Shown: positions 37,164-46,420 of the stretch, one piece after another
How the letters are laid out: each line of letters opens with the position of its first letter
Position numbering within the stretch: position 1 is the stretch's first letter
From: Vibrio tasmaniensis
GTDB lineage: Bacteria; Pseudomonadota; Gammaproteobacteria; Enterobacterales; Vibrionaceae
DNA length: 64,000 nt
Reading direction: 5' to 3'
Assembly: GCF_024347635.1 (NCBI RefSeq)
Contig: NZ_AP025510.1
Span: forward strand, 1,612,001 to 1,676,000
Program-made: the position numbers and the translations under genes
Notes under the pieces: model-generated
Seen by the model: the letters and a program-made list of their open reading frames with translations, nothing else
What the model was told of the DNA's origin: nothing
The model's database searches: none

Positions 37164-38138
37164 TTACTTATTATCCGAGTTGCTTAAGCTCCACACGTAT
37201 GATGAAACCAGTTGTACTTTATCCTCGCCTAGAATGTCTTTCCAAGCAGGCATAACGCCAGAGCGTCCGTACATTACTGTTTCCGTCACAGCAGCGCGAG
37301 AGTCGCCAAACAACCAGTCGCGGTCGGTCAGGTCAGGTGCACCTACAGCAGGGTTACCCTTACCATCTGTACCGTGACATGCAGCACATACAACAAAGCG
37401 TGCTTTACCAGCTTCAGCTTCACGAGCATTCACACTACGTCCAGAAAGGCTAAGCGTGTAGCTAACCACTTCTTTAACGCCTTGCTCACCAAGTGCATCT
37501 TTCCAGCCAGGCATTTGGCCAACACGACCATGCATGATTGTTGTCACGATAGCTTGTGGTTCACCACCATATAGCCATGCGTCATCAGTTAGGTTAGGAA
37601 AACCTTTTTGACCACGAGCATCAGAGCCGTGACACTGAGAACAGTTTTGCAAGAATAAACGTTGGCCCACTTTAATTGCGTCAGCATCTGATGCAATGTC
37701 AGGGACAGAACGTAAACCATTTTCGTCGTGAGCTAGCTTTTTGAATGCTTCACCAAAATAGGTGTTGGCGTCATCAAGCTCTTTCGCGTACTCGTCTAAC
37801 TGCTTGTTCGCTTGAGCCGCAGCAATTGACGAGCGAGACTCTTCAATACTACGAACTTCTTGGTTTGAACTTGTCCAACCTAGTAGACCTTTAAAATTGC
37901 CAAGGCCAGGGTAAAGAGCAAGGTAAACCGCTGCAAACACAATCGTACTGATGAAAAGGTATGTCCACCATTTTGGTAGTGGGTTATTAAGCTCACGAAT
38001 ACCATCGTATTCATGGCCCATATCATGACCTTCTTCTACGCCAGTTCGATCTTTAAAACACCAACGAAGCAAGACAGCACAACCAATTAGGGTACCAATC
38101 GTAATCGCACTAACCCAGATACTCCAGAATGTACTCAT
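37164..38138 (-). CDS. ccoP: cbb3 oxidase diheme subunit CcoP
   Basis: 324 residues. Two N-terminal transmembrane segments (about 7-26 and 58-78), with KWWTYLFISTIVFAAVYLALYPGLG typical of CcoP, then two cytochrome c domains with CSQCH and CAACH. It passes electrons from cytochrome c to CcoO and CcoN. The start ATG shares one base with the ccoQ stop. Confidence 0.96.
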   Translation of the reverse strand: MSTFWSIWVSAITIGTLIGCAVLLRWCFKDRTGVEEGHDMGHEYDGIRELNNPLPKWWTYLFISTIVFAAVYLALYPGLGNFKGLLGWTSSNQEVRSIEESRSSIAAAQANKQLDEYAKELDDANTYFGEAFKKLAHDENGLRSVPDIASDADAIKVGQRLFLQNCSQCHGSDARGQKGFPNLTDDAWLYGGEPQAIVTTIMHGRVGQMPGWKDALGEQGVKEVVSYTLSLSGRSVNAREAEAGKARFVVCAACHGTDGKGNPAVGAPDLTDRDWLFGDSRAAVTETVMYGRSGVMPAWKDILGEDKVQLVSSYVWSLSNSDNK

Positions 38139-38314
38139 TACTTTGTCACTCCTTGATTTTTAGAACTTGTTGCCGGCTCGTCGTCTGCAAACACTAGGTT
38201 CGCATCTTCGTCGAAACGTGATTTACGATTCTTGCCGTATGCCCACCAAACGATGCCGATGAAGCAAGCAAAAACAGTAACAGTCCAAACACTTTGAAAT
38301 GTAATAATGTCCAT
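38138..38314 (-). CDS. ccoQ: cbb3 oxidase small subunit CcoQ
   Basis: 58 residues, begins MDIITFQSVWTVTVFACFIG and has one transmembrane helix (VTVFACFIGIVWWAYG) followed by a charged tail with KNRKSRFDEDANLVFADDE. CcoQ stabilises the core complex. The gene lies exactly between ccoO and ccoP, and its stop TAA overlaps the ccoP ATG. It is missed by length-limited gene finders. Confidence 0.92.
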   Translation of the reverse strand: MDIITFQSVWTVTVFACFIGIVWWAYGKNRKSRFDEDANLVFADDEPATSSKNQGVTK

Positions 38315-38323
38315 AATTATTCC

Positions 38324-38944
38324 TTATTTCATTGCGTGGCCAAGCGATTGAAGGTAAGCGATGATTGCATCCATCTCTGTTTTTCCTTCAACATCTTGTT
38401 TAGCGTTAGCAATTTGTTCGTCTGTGTAAGGAACACCAAATTGATTACGGAAGAGTTCAAGCTTCTGTTGAGTCAATTTGCCATCAAGTACATTCTCAGC
38501 AAGCCATGGGAAACCAGGCATGTTTGATTCAGGAACAAGTTCACGAGGGTCGATAAGGTGAACACGGTGCCACTCATCAGAGTAACGATCACCAACACGC
38601 GCTAGATCTGGACCAGTACGCTTAGAACCCCATAAGAATGGGTGTTCCCAAACGCTTTCGCCCGCTACAGAGTAGTGACCGTAACGTTCCGTTTCAGAGC
38701 GGAAAGGGCGAATCATTTGGCTGTGACATACGTTACAACCTTCGCGGATATAAATATCACGACCTTCCATTTCCAGAGCAGAGTAAACGCGTAGGTTTTC
38801 TACAGGTTCAGTCGTCTGCTTTTGGAAAATAAGAGGGGTAATTTCTACTAAAGCACCAAAACTGATAGCAATAACGATCAAGATCGCCAGTAGGCCAACG
38901 TTCTTCTCTACCAACTCATGGCGATTATTTGAATTTGAGCTCAT
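38324..38944 (-). CDS. ccoO: cbb3 oxidase monoheme subunit CcoO
   Basis: 206 residues with an N-terminal membrane anchor ([19 protein letters not shown]) and one heme c motif CNVCHSQ in [20 protein letters not shown]. The far axial methionine lies in SNMPGFPWL. It transfers electrons to the CcoN binuclear centre. It follows ccoN with an 11-bp gap. Confidence 0.96.
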   Translation of the reverse strand: MSSNSNNRHELVEKNVGLLAILIVIAISFGALVEITPLIFQKQTTEPVENLRVYSALEMEGRDIYIREGCNVCHSQMIRPFRSETERYGHYSVAGESVWEHPFLWGSKRTGPDLARVGDRYSDEWHRVHLIDPRELVPESNMPGFPWLAENVLDGKLTQQKLELFRNQFGVPYTDEQIANAKQDVEGKTEMDAIIAYLQSLGHAMK

Positions 38945-38955
38945 TCTAAATCTCC

Positions 38956-40383
38956 TTAAGCCGGTTGAGGGATAGCTTTAAGGCTATCTTTAGGTGCAGA
39001 AACAGTTTTGTACGTGTTGTATGCCATTAGGAACATACCAGATAGGAAGATAAAACCACCTAAGAAACGTACAAAGTAGAACGGGTAAGATGCTTCTACA
39101 GATTCAACGAAGCTGTAAGTTAATGTACCGTCAGAGTTAACTGCACGCCACATCAGACCTTGCATCACACCAGAGATCCACATTGCAACAATGTAGAAAA
39201 CCGTACCGATCGTTGCTAACCAGAAGTGAACATTGATTAGAGATACAGAGTACATACGCTCTTGACCAAATAGTTTAGGAACTAAGTGGTAAACCGAACC
39301 GATTGAAACCATCGCAACCCAACCTAGCGCACCAGAGTGAACGTGACCGATAGTCCAGTCCGTGTAGTGAGATAGTGCGTTAACCGTTTTGATTGCCATC
39401 ATAGGGCCTTCGAAAGTCGACATGCCGTAGAATGATAGAGAAACGATTAGGAAACGTAGGATAGGGTCGTAACGTAGCTTATGCCACGCACCAGATAGAG
39501 TCATAATACCGTTGATCATGCCACCCCAAGATGGAGCAAACAGAACCAAAGACATAACCATACCTAGAGACTGAGTCCAGTCTGGAAGTGCTGTGTAGTG
39601 TAGGTGGTGAGGACCAGCCCAAATATACAGAGACACAAGAGCCCAGAAGTGAACAATCGACAAACGGTAAGAGTAAACAGGGCGACCAGCTTGTTTAGGA
39701 ACGAAGTAATACATCATACCTAGGAAACCAGCTGTCAATAGGAAGCCTACCGCATTGTGTCCGTACCACCATTGCACCATTGCATCGATCGCTCCAGAAT
39801 AAATCGAGTACGATTTAAACGCAGATACAGGAACAGCCAGGCTGTTAACGATGTGCAACACGGCAACCGTGATGATGAAGGCTCCGAAGAACCAGTTAGC
39901 TACATAAATGTGCGATGTCTTACGCTTAATCATGGTTCCGAAGAACACGACCGCATAAGCTACCCACACAAGAGTAATAGCAATATCGATTGGCCATTCA
40001 AGTTCTGCGTATTCTTTACCAGAGGTTAAACCTAACGGTAAAGTAATTGCAGCGGACAGGATAATCGCTTGCCAACCCCAAAAGGTAAAGGCTACGAGAG
40101 GGCCACCAAAGAGACGCGTCTGACAGGTACGTTGCACAACATAATATGATGTTGCAAACAGCGCACTTGTACCGAACGCAAAAATAACCGCATTAGTATG
40201 CAGGGGACGTAAACGACTGTACGTCAGCCACGGCGTATCAAAGTTTAGCTGTGGCCAAACTAATTGAGCGGCAATCAAAACACCAACGCCCATACCGACA
40301 ATACCCCACAAAATTGTAACGAGGGTAAATTGACGGACGACCGTATAGTTGTAGTTTTGTTCAAGCTGCTTTTCTTGGCTCAT
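38956..40383 (-). CDS. ccoN: cbb3 oxidase catalytic subunit CcoN
   Basis: About 475 residues with 12 transmembrane helices. Heme-copper oxidase histidines are visible in [13 protein letters not shown] (low-spin heme), [18 protein letters not shown] and [13 protein letters not shown] (copper), and [14 protein letters not shown] (high-spin and low-spin hemes). It reduces oxygen with high affinity under microaerobic conditions. Two ATGs are possible; GGAAG lies 8 nt from the one at 40383 but only 1 nt from that at 40389, so I chose 40383. The 250-bp leader has an 8-bp inverted repeat AATGCCAC/GTGGCATT (40441-40448 with 40514-40521). Confidence 0.97.
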   Translation of the reverse strand: MSQEKQLEQNYNYTVVRQFTLVTILWGIVGMGVGVLIAAQLVWPQLNFDTPWLTYSRLRPLHTNAVIFAFGTSALFATSYYVVQRTCQTRLFGGPLVAFTFWGWQAIILSAAITLPLGLTSGKEYAELEWPIDIAITLVWVAYAVVFFGTMIKRKTSHIYVANWFFGAFIITVAVLHIVNSLAVPVSAFKSYSIYSGAIDAMVQWWYGHNAVGFLLTAGFLGMMYYFVPKQAGRPVYSYRLSIVHFWALVSLYIWAGPHHLHYTALPDWTQSLGMVMSLVLFAPSWGGMINGIMTLSGAWHKLRYDPILRFLIVSLSFYGMSTFEGPMMAIKTVNALSHYTDWTIGHVHSGALGWVAMVSIGSVYHLVPKLFGQERMYSVSLINVHFWLATIGTVFYIVAMWISGVMQGLMWRAVNSDGTLTYSFVESVEASYPFYFVRFLGGFIFLSGMFLMAYNTYKTVSAPKDSLKAIPQPA

Positions 40384-40641
40384 TTGCATGCTTCCAATTT
40401 CTTATTTACTACACTTTACTTCCAACACGACTCACGTCGTAATGCCACCCAAATTAGAAAAGGAAATTCAGCCTATTCAGAGCTTTATTTCCACTTGCTG
40501 ATTTTAAAAAAAAGTGGCATTTTCAACGCGACACTATACTTGAATTAACAAATCAATGACAGAGTAGTAACCTTACGCTTGGTCTGGAATTGGATTTTTA
40601 TTTAAAAACTTTGAACTTTGTAACAAGGAGTAAAGATTATA

Positions 40642-41007
40642 ATGGCGGCACAAAAGCTAACAAAAGGCAGGCTTGTTCAAATTATCGTCATGTTGGCTAT
40701 TTTAATAGCTGCATTTACTTGGAGAACAGTGACATACGATAATGACGAAACAGTAAACTGTATAATTTCTAAACCTTGCCAAATTACTATTGATAAACAT
40801 AATGTTTTAATTTCGGGTGATAACCTAGGGTATTCGATCGAAACATCTAAAACTGGTAAATTTATCATTAACTATAATGAGAGCGGAACTCTAGAAGAAA
40901 AAGGGGCATCAATTTGGCTGTTACGAACGAACGCTCAGAACTCCTCAATAACGGTTACATTTCCACAACAGATAGCCACACTTTCTGTAAACCTTTCTAA
41001 GGAATAA
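40642..41007 (+). CDS. Small membrane-anchored protein, unknown
   Basis: 121 residues: a basic N-terminus, one transmembrane helix (LVQIIVMLAILIAAFTW), then a periplasmic beta-rich domain with two cysteines (VNCIISKPCQ) that could pair. A good ribosome-binding site (AAGGAG) precedes the ATG. It is divergent from ccoN and upstream of the FIST/VpsS pair, an order I recall from V. cholerae. I do not recognise a family. Confidence 0.6.
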   Translation: MAAQKLTKGRLVQIIVMLAILIAAFTWRTVTYDNDETVNCIISKPCQITIDKHNVLISGDNLGYSIETSKTGKFIINYNESGTLEEKGASIWLLRTNAQNSSITVTFPQQIATLSVNLSKE

Positions 41008-41122
41008 CACAGTAACAAGTTAGTCTCGCCTCAATTCTTTTGATAGAAATATGTACTAAGTCAGTGAAATAGATTGTATAAAAGTGTTATAAAGAGAGCA
41101 TTAATAAAATCTTCCGAGATCT

Positions 41123-42307
41123 ATGAAATTTCTATCAAAAGTCTCTTATTCCCTAGACGATAAAATCGCAGTAGATGAGCTGCTCAGTGGGGTGGCAAAC
41201 CCTGACGATATTGCCTGTCTTATCTGCTACTGCACCGAAGAGTACTCCACACTTGCTGTGCAGAGATATTTGGTAGATGCGCTCCCGAATACACCAATAC
41301 ATGGCTGCACCACTTGTCACGGTATTATGACCGAAACAGGGTTCCATTCAGGCCCTGTGATTGGGATACTCATCATCTATGATTCTGGAATTAATGCCTA
41401 CGGTACCGGCATCAGTCACTTTGGCGATTCCATAGACCGTAGTACATTCAGCGCCATCGATAAAGCATTAAAGAACGCCAACCGAGAAGGAGAGATACCC
41501 GATCTTATCTTGCTCCATTCCACCCCTGGTAATGAAGAGAAGGTAATGGCGGCCATCGATAACAAATTTGGTACAGAGGTGCCGATTATTGGTGGAAGCG
41601 CAGCAGACAATCAAGTGTCTGGAAATTGGAGTATCTTTACCGAAGAAGCTCTTGCTATTAATGGCGTCTCTTTAACGGTGTTTTTTGCGTCACAATCCAT
41701 CTATTCATCTTTTAGCGCCGGTCATACACCCACCCAGTATTCAGGCACCGTCACCAAAGTAAGAAATCGAATATTGTTAGAGATCGACCATAGGCCTGCG
41801 ACCACCGTTTATAATGAATGGACTGATTTTCATTTAGGTGGCAGTGATGATGGGTATATTTTTGAAAAGTCGACAGTTTATCCATTAGGCCGAAAGGTCG
41901 GCTCTTCTTACGACTACCCATATTTCAAGTTATCGCATTCGATCAGAGAAACTGAGTGTAACGGTATCGAGTTGTTCACTGATATAAATGAAGGTGACAC
42001 CATCTATTTGATGCAAGGCTCTAAGCAACAACTTATAAGTCGTGCCGCTAACATCATTCATTCGTCTTACTATAATGATATGGATCTTGAAGAAAAATTA
42101 GGGGCGATCAACATATTCTGTGCAGGACCAATGCTGCACCTAAAACAAGATATGGATGAGGTTTGTGACCAAATCAATCACGCACTTGGTGGGCTTCCAT
42201 ACATATGTCCATTTACGTTTGGTGAGCAAGGCAGACTTTCTGGTGGTGAGAATGCGCACGGAAATTTAATGGTATCGTCTGCAACGTTTTATAGGCTGAA
42301 AAAGTAA
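41123..42307 (+). CDS. FIST-domain sensor protein (NosP/VpsV-like)
   Basis: 394 residues with FIST N-terminal (about 25-220) and FIST C-terminal (about 225-375) domains; typical pieces are IHGCTTCHGIMTE, PIIGGSAADN and CPFTFGEQG. It is soluble with no signal peptide. FIST proteins encoded next to hybrid kinases have been described as nitric-oxide-binding hemoproteins (NosP), and in V. cholerae the equivalent is VpsV. It probably controls the kinase encoded next, whose ATG overlaps its stop. Heme binding is inferred from family, not seen. Confidence 0.82.
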   Translation: MKFLSKVSYSLDDKIAVDELLSGVANPDDIACLICYCTEEYSTLAVQRYLVDALPNTPIHGCTTCHGIMTETGFHSGPVIGILIIYDSGINAYGTGISHFGDSIDRSTFSAIDKALKNANREGEIPDLILLHSTPGNEEKVMAAIDNKFGTEVPIIGGSAADNQVSGNWSIFTEEALAINGVSLTVFFASQSIYSSFSAGHTPTQYSGTVTKVRNRILLEIDHRPATTVYNEWTDFHLGGSDDGYIFEKSTVYPLGRKVGSSYDYPYFKLSHSIRETECNGIELFTDINEGDTIYLMQGSKQQLISRAANIIHSSYYNDMDLEEKLGAINIFCAGPMLHLKQDMDEVCDQINHALGGLPYICPFTFGEQGRLSGGENAHGNLMVSSATFYRLKK

Positions 42308-44031
42308 TGGATACTGAAGACCAAGAAGCGCTGCAAGAAGCTCGTATTGAACTGCAAAAACTAAAGGTCCGTGAACGTAAATTAGCTGAAGAGAATAGGG
42401 TGATCCTATCTACTATCTCTGCGATCAGTAAGGCGAGTAACATATCTGAAATATTTTCTAGTCTCGAATTCGCACTCAAAAAATACATTAAGTTTGATGA
42501 TTTTATTGTGGTATCAAGAGTAGGGAATGAAGGTAGTTTCAAAACCCTGTTAACCAATAACAAAGTATTCGAACAAATGAATTGGACAGATTGTGGCAAG
42601 CTTTCGCGAGTCATTAATGGAGAATGTGCCATTCTTTTTGAACCCAAATCTCTGGGTGAGTTCAGCACTTTGCATCCCATTATCTTAGACCAAATTAACT
42701 CTGTACTGATTACTGGTATTGATAGCGGGCTAACACAATCCGTTATCATCTTTATCCATTCCAATACCAAACACTTTAGTATTGAAACCAAGGCCACTCT
42801 AAACCGATTTCGACCGCTGATTGAGCGTGCTGTTTTCGATATTGAAAACAAAGAAAAACTTGAAGCGACAGTCCGAGAACGTACAGCAGAACTCGTAGCA
42901 GCAAGAAAAGACGCAGAAAGAGCCAACAAAGCCAAATCTGAATTCTTAGCAATGATGAGTCATGAGTTAAGAACGCCGCTAAATGCCACCATAGGCTTAA
43001 TCGACACGCTAAAGTCCACACCGCTGAATGATGAACAACAGTCTATATTGTTAAATATGAGTACATCATCTGAACTCCTATTGGCGATCATCAGTGATGT
43101 ATTGGACTTTTCAAAGATTGAATCTGGATGCTTCTCGTTGGCTCCTCAATGGAGTAACGCAAGAGACACTGTAACTTTTGTTTTATCTGAACAAAAGAAG
43201 ATAGCAGACGATAAAGGGTTGTCGTTAACCCTAACTAGCGACATTCCAGAAGGTGAACTACATTACATCGACCCAAGTCGCTTAGCACAGATCCTTTTTA
43301 ATCTCATTGGTAACGCAATAAAGTTCACTGAACACGGGCATGTACATGTTTCTATTACATACCAGCACAGTTCATTCCGTATTAGCGTAGAAGACACCGG
43401 AATTGGCATCAGCTCACAGCAACTTTCGTCGTTATTCAGTCCGTTCGTGCAAGCCGATAGCACAATCACGCGTAGGTTTGGTGGCACCGGCTTAGGTTTA
43501 GCAATAACAAAACGACTAGTAGAACTGATGCGCGGGCATATAATGGTCGAGAGTGAGCCAGGAAAAGGCTCGAAATTTGAAGTGCGGTTACCAGTTCTAA
43601 CGAAAGTTACGAACAATCAAGATCATGCTGCAGAAGATAAATACTCGCAAGTTCCAAGAACCCGTTATTCAGTGTTAGTTGTTGAAGACAACCCAACGAA
43701 TCAGATGGTGATTCAATTGATCCTTGCGCGTCAAGGCCACGAAGTTTTCATCGCAAGCAACGGTGAAGAAGCCATTGGCTTTGTAGAAAGAGGTAATGAT
43801 CCGATAGATATTATCTTGATGGATGTGTCGATGCCAGTTATGGACGGAATAACCACAACCAAATATATGAGAGACGCAAACATCAAAACACCAATCGTCG
43901 CGCTAACGGCACACACATCAGTAGAAGATAAATTTTCTTGTTTAGATGTCGGTATGAATGATTTCATTACCAAACCTGTAAGAACCAAAGAGATCATTGA
44001 AGCAATTGATAGGTTAATGCTTGAAGTCTAA
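42307..44031 (+). CDS. vpsS: Hybrid histidine kinase, VpsS-like
   Basis: 574 residues, soluble. An N-terminal coiled coil leads into a GAF-like region of about 150 residues and a second coiled coil. HisKA has FLAMMSHELRTPLN with His219, the HATPase has DTGIGIS and GTGLGLAITK, and the C-terminal receiver has the acceptor Asp506 in IILMDVSMPVMDG and KP in FITKPV. It has no HPt domain, so it should pass phosphate to a separate HPt such as LuxU, as described for V. cholerae VpsS in quorum and biofilm control. It forms an operon with the FIST gene. Confidence 0.85.
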   Translation: MDTEDQEALQEARIELQKLKVRERKLAEENRVILSTISAISKASNISEIFSSLEFALKKYIKFDDFIVVSRVGNEGSFKTLLTNNKVFEQMNWTDCGKLSRVINGECAILFEPKSLGEFSTLHPIILDQINSVLITGIDSGLTQSVIIFIHSNTKHFSIETKATLNRFRPLIERAVFDIENKEKLEATVRERTAELVAARKDAERANKAKSEFLAMMSHELRTPLNATIGLIDTLKSTPLNDEQQSILLNMSTSSELLLAIISDVLDFSKIESGCFSLAPQWSNARDTVTFVLSEQKKIADDKGLSLTLTSDIPEGELHYIDPSRLAQILFNLIGNAIKFTEHGHVHVSITYQHSSFRISVEDTGIGISSQQLSSLFSPFVQADSTITRRFGGTGLGLAITKRLVELMRGHIMVESEPGKGSKFEVRLPVLTKVTNNQDHAAEDKYSQVPRTRYSVLVVEDNPTNQMVIQLILARQGHEVFIASNGEEAIGFVERGNDPIDIILMDVSMPVMDGITTTKYMRDANIKTPIVALTAHTSVEDKFSCLDVGMNDFITKPVRTKEIIEAIDRLMLEV

Positions 44032-44321
44032 TAAACGTATTCTTAATCGAAGATTAGGAAATATGTTTATTAGGTATTTTATGGTAAATAGACTTACTGT
44101 TAAATAGAGCATCAGTTTGGTAGTCAAACAAGAGGCAGGGCATCAAACAAAGATACCTGCCTTATAAACACTAAACCCAATTTAACATAATATACATAAT
44201 ACGCACTGAGAGTGTAAGCCCCAGATAGTAATGTCACTTTTGAGCCAGATTAAAATGTCACCTTAGCACTGGTTGCTGACTACATTTCATGTACCAGCTT
44301 CGGTTACTAAGGACTCCTGAG
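44032..44321. other. Intergenic stretch with dif and an insertion-sequence end
   Basis: After vpsS there is a weak hairpin (AGGCAGG 44133-44139 with CCTGCCT 44156-44162), then dif. Between 44222 and 44280 the sequence, with repeated TGTCAC (44231-44236 and 44256-44261) flanking TTTTGAGCCAGATTAAA, looks like the end of an ISNCY-type element whose transposase start follows. No other gene is seen. Confidence 0.5.
44180..44207 (-). other. dif: Chromosome dimer resolution site dif (XerCD site)
   Basis: Read on the minus strand the 28 bp are AGTGCGTATTA (XerC arm), TGTATA (centre) and TTATGTTAAAT (XerD arm). The centre and XerD arm are identical to E. coli dif, and 25 of 28 bases match overall. 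In V. cholerae dif1 lies next to the vpsS locus and is the entry point of CTX-type phages, so the position agrees too. Confidence 0.92.
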
Positions 44322-44470
44322 ATGTTGATTGCCATGAGTGAAAAAGAAATTAGTCGATTCAAAGTTATTCAAGACGTCTGTGAACATCGTTTGCGTCGTA
44401 CTGATGTGGCAGAGATTCTCAGTGTCCGTCACATCCAACGCTTGATGAACCACCAAGGATTCCTCGTAAG
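44322..44470 (+). pseudogene. Transposase remnant (N-terminal HTH, ISNCY-like)
   Basis: The frame reads MSEKEISRFKVIQDVCEHRL then RRTDVAEILSV and a piece of QRLMN. This is the N-terminal helix-turn-helix of ISNCY-type transposases; the remainder of the gene is gone. It ends where the reverse transcriptase gene, on the opposite strand, begins its C-terminus. One or two small deletions or frame changes are likely after ILSV. Confidence 0.6.
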
Positions 44471-44496
44471 CACAAGTTTAAGTAAATGTAATATAT

Positions 44497-45837
44497 TTAG
44501 ACTTTGTAACCAAAATCTAGAAGGTCTGTCTCTAGTTCTTTTACTTGCTTCGCCACACGTTTCTTAAAAGCAATTTCAACATCCTCATTAGACATTCCTT
44601 CGGTGCTTTTATTAAAGTATTTAATCAAGATTTCAGCCATCTCGTTGTGATTATAAAGGTCAAAATTTTGAATATACTTGGAATCATATTTCTTATGTTT
44701 TACTTGATAAAAAGCCTTAGTAAACTTTCTAGGTTTAATGTCTACTTCAAATCGCTTACACAGCATCATGATAAATGAATCTAGTTCGTGTAATAGCTTT
44801 TTATCTGTTATTTCTGAGAAAAAGAATAACCACCCTTTTGATTTTTTATTGAAAATACAGCCAGTTATTCTCAAGTTTAGTCGCCACTCTAAGAACTCTT
44901 GGCTCTTCAATTTCGAATGTTTATAACCTGAGAAGATAGACAGAATGGATTCTCTTAACTTGTCTACAGAGCCACTTCGAGCAGATATAAACTGCTCTTC
45001 AAAGTGATAACCAAGATATGTAAAGGATTCATCACTGATAACTCCTATTGAAGACTTATCTGGAGCTTTAATTGGGTCATGAACTTTTAACCTCAAACGT
45101 TTGAACTGAGCGATCACATCTTCGGCAATCAATTCACAATCGTTTTTTTTACACAATATTAGAATGTCATCGACATACCTATAGTAAGCAATATCTGTTC
45201 GAGTATTGTAACGTTTATCTAGATTTGAAAGGAAAATTGCAGCAAGTACGTTGGAGGTTGATAAACCTTGCGGGACGCCCTTTTCGTTTAAACGGTCAGA
45301 AGCATGAGGCTTGGGTACAGTTGGAGCTGTTATCGAGCTTTCTATTACATTCAGTATTACTTTATCTCTAATGCGTCTTCTTAAACGTTGTAATAGTAGC
45401 TGATGATTTATAGACGGGTAAAAATTAGAAAGATCAAGTTTGATGAAAGCATCAAACTGCCCTGTAGACATATCAGTCTTAACGTCTCTAATAACGTTTT
45501 GAGGTAAATCAAAGTTGATATCATCTTTGAACCTGATTTGGAGGAAGTCGCATAACGCTCTTAGAGCCAATCTATCTCTTATTGTGGGTATAGATATTTC
45601 ACGAGGTGACTTTCCACGTCCTTTGCTAATTAGTTTTAGCTTGTATTTGGTAAACGAGTAGCTCCCTTCCAGTACCTTCCTTTCAATAATACTAATTTGC
45701 TCATCTTTCATCTCTCTAAAGACTTGATGATTCATGTTATCTATACCAGTAGCATAGGAAGTAGCGATGTGTTGTTGGTACAAGTTATTAAGATTATCCA
45801 ACGAAAATGTTCGGTTGAATTCTGTTATTACTTTCAT
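44497..45837 (-). CDS. Reverse transcriptase of a putative RT-SLATT defence system
   Basis: 446 residues. RT motifs are intact: RDRLALRALCDFL near 87-99, motif A KLDLSNFYPSI with Asp135, motif B KGVPQGLSTS near 187-195, the catalytic YVDD at 221-224, and motif E FTYLGYHF near 272-279. A basic, mostly helical C-terminal half of about 160 residues follows. There is no maturase X or HNH domain as in group II introns, and no retron-type VTG motif that I can see. It starts 3 nt after the stop of the SLATT gene. Together with the upstream structured RNA candidate it resembles unknown-group/Abi RTs used in anti-phage defence. Base composition is AT-rich compared with neighbours. The exact RT group cannot be set by eye. 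Confidence 0.88.
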   Translation of the reverse strand: MKVITEFNRTFSLDNLNNLYQQHIATSYATGIDNMNHQVFREMKDEQISIIERKVLEGSYSFTKYKLKLISKGRGKSPREISIPTIRDRLALRALCDFLQIRFKDDINFDLPQNVIRDVKTDMSTGQFDAFIKLDLSNFYPSINHQLLLQRLRRRIRDKVILNVIESSITAPTVPKPHASDRLNEKGVPQGLSTSNVLAAIFLSNLDKRYNTRTDIAYYRYVDDILILCKKNDCELIAEDVIAQFKRLRLKVHDPIKAPDKSSIGVISDESFTYLGYHFEEQFISARSGSVDKLRESILSIFSGYKHSKLKSQEFLEWRLNLRITGCIFNKKSKGWLFFFSEITDKKLLHELDSFIMMLCKRFEVDIKPRKFTKAFYQVKHKKYDSKYIQNFDLYNHNEMAEILIKYFNKSTEGMSNEDVEIAFKKRVAKQVKELETDLLDFGYKV

Positions 45838-45840
45838 GGA

Positions 45841-46398
45841 TTACCTGACTAAAAGAGTCAAAAATGGCAGACCTACAAAGGCTGTAAGGATTAAGTATTT
45901 TCCAAAAGTAAAAGCTATTACTTCAATTACATTAGGTATAGTTGGAACTCTTGTAAGTGTGCCCATATCCTTTTTTGAGGTATTTAGCCACTCATTGATC
46001 AAAGCACTTTTAAAATCTATATCTTCATGGTTTTCTGAACTACCTAAAATTGTTTTATAGTCAGAGTTAGCTTGGATTAGGTTGCAACTAGGGTTACGAA
46101 GAGTACCCTCCAGTTCACTTAAATGCTCATAGCAATTTTTTAACGAAACTGCTCGCTCTTTGAAATTCCGGTTACTTATATAAAGAGATGCACATAATAT
46201 TAGAACGGAGAGGATAACCATGACAATTGCGAAATCACCACTGTCTGTAGGTTTTTTTAGTTCATAAATTGACATGCAAACCGTGAAAGATGAGTACCAG
46301 AGCAGAATTAATTGTGAAGCAAAGTCATTAGATTGGAGTCGCTTGGCAGCTTGGATTCTTGCCTTTCTAGTCCACCATACTGTGTCTTTAAAAGACAT
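45841..46398 (-). CDS. SLATT-domain membrane protein (SLATT_5-like)
   Basis: 185 residues. Two adjacent transmembrane helices (about 28-47 and 56-75) are followed by a long amphipathic helical region with RNFKERAVSLKNCYEHLSELE, and then a third hydrophobic segment near 160-184. This is the layout of SLATT domains, which are predicted pore-forming effectors in nucleotide- or RT-triggered conflict systems. Pfam SLATT_5 is known for its link to reverse transcriptases. A perfect Shine-Dalgarno GGAGGTGATT precedes the ATG. It is the first gene of the operon, directly after the leader RNA candidate. Confidence 0.78.
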   Translation of the reverse strand: MSFKDTVWWTRKARIQAAKRLQSNDFASQLILLWYSSFTVCMSIYELKKPTDSGDFAIVMVILSVLILCASLYISNRNFKERAVSLKNCYEHLSELEGTLRNPSCNLIQANSDYKTILGSSENHEDIDFKSALINEWLNTSKKDMGTLTRVPTIPNVIEVIAFTFGKYLILTAFVGLPFLTLLVR

Positions 46399-46420
46399 AT
46401 AATCACCTCCAGAGAAAAGA

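Noticed and set aside
40548-40566. TTGAATTAACAAATCAA as an FNR box for ccoN
   Set aside because: The half sites are spaced 3 bp too far apart for an FNR dimer.
44497-45837. Group II intron-encoded protein
   Set aside because: No maturase X domain, no HNH endonuclease, and no domain V-like hairpin downstream.
44497-46398. Retron (msr-msd with RT)
   Set aside because: No inverted a1/a2 repeats with a branching G typical of msr-msd were found, the RT lacks the retron VTG motif as far as I can see, and the leader lies before the SLATT gene.
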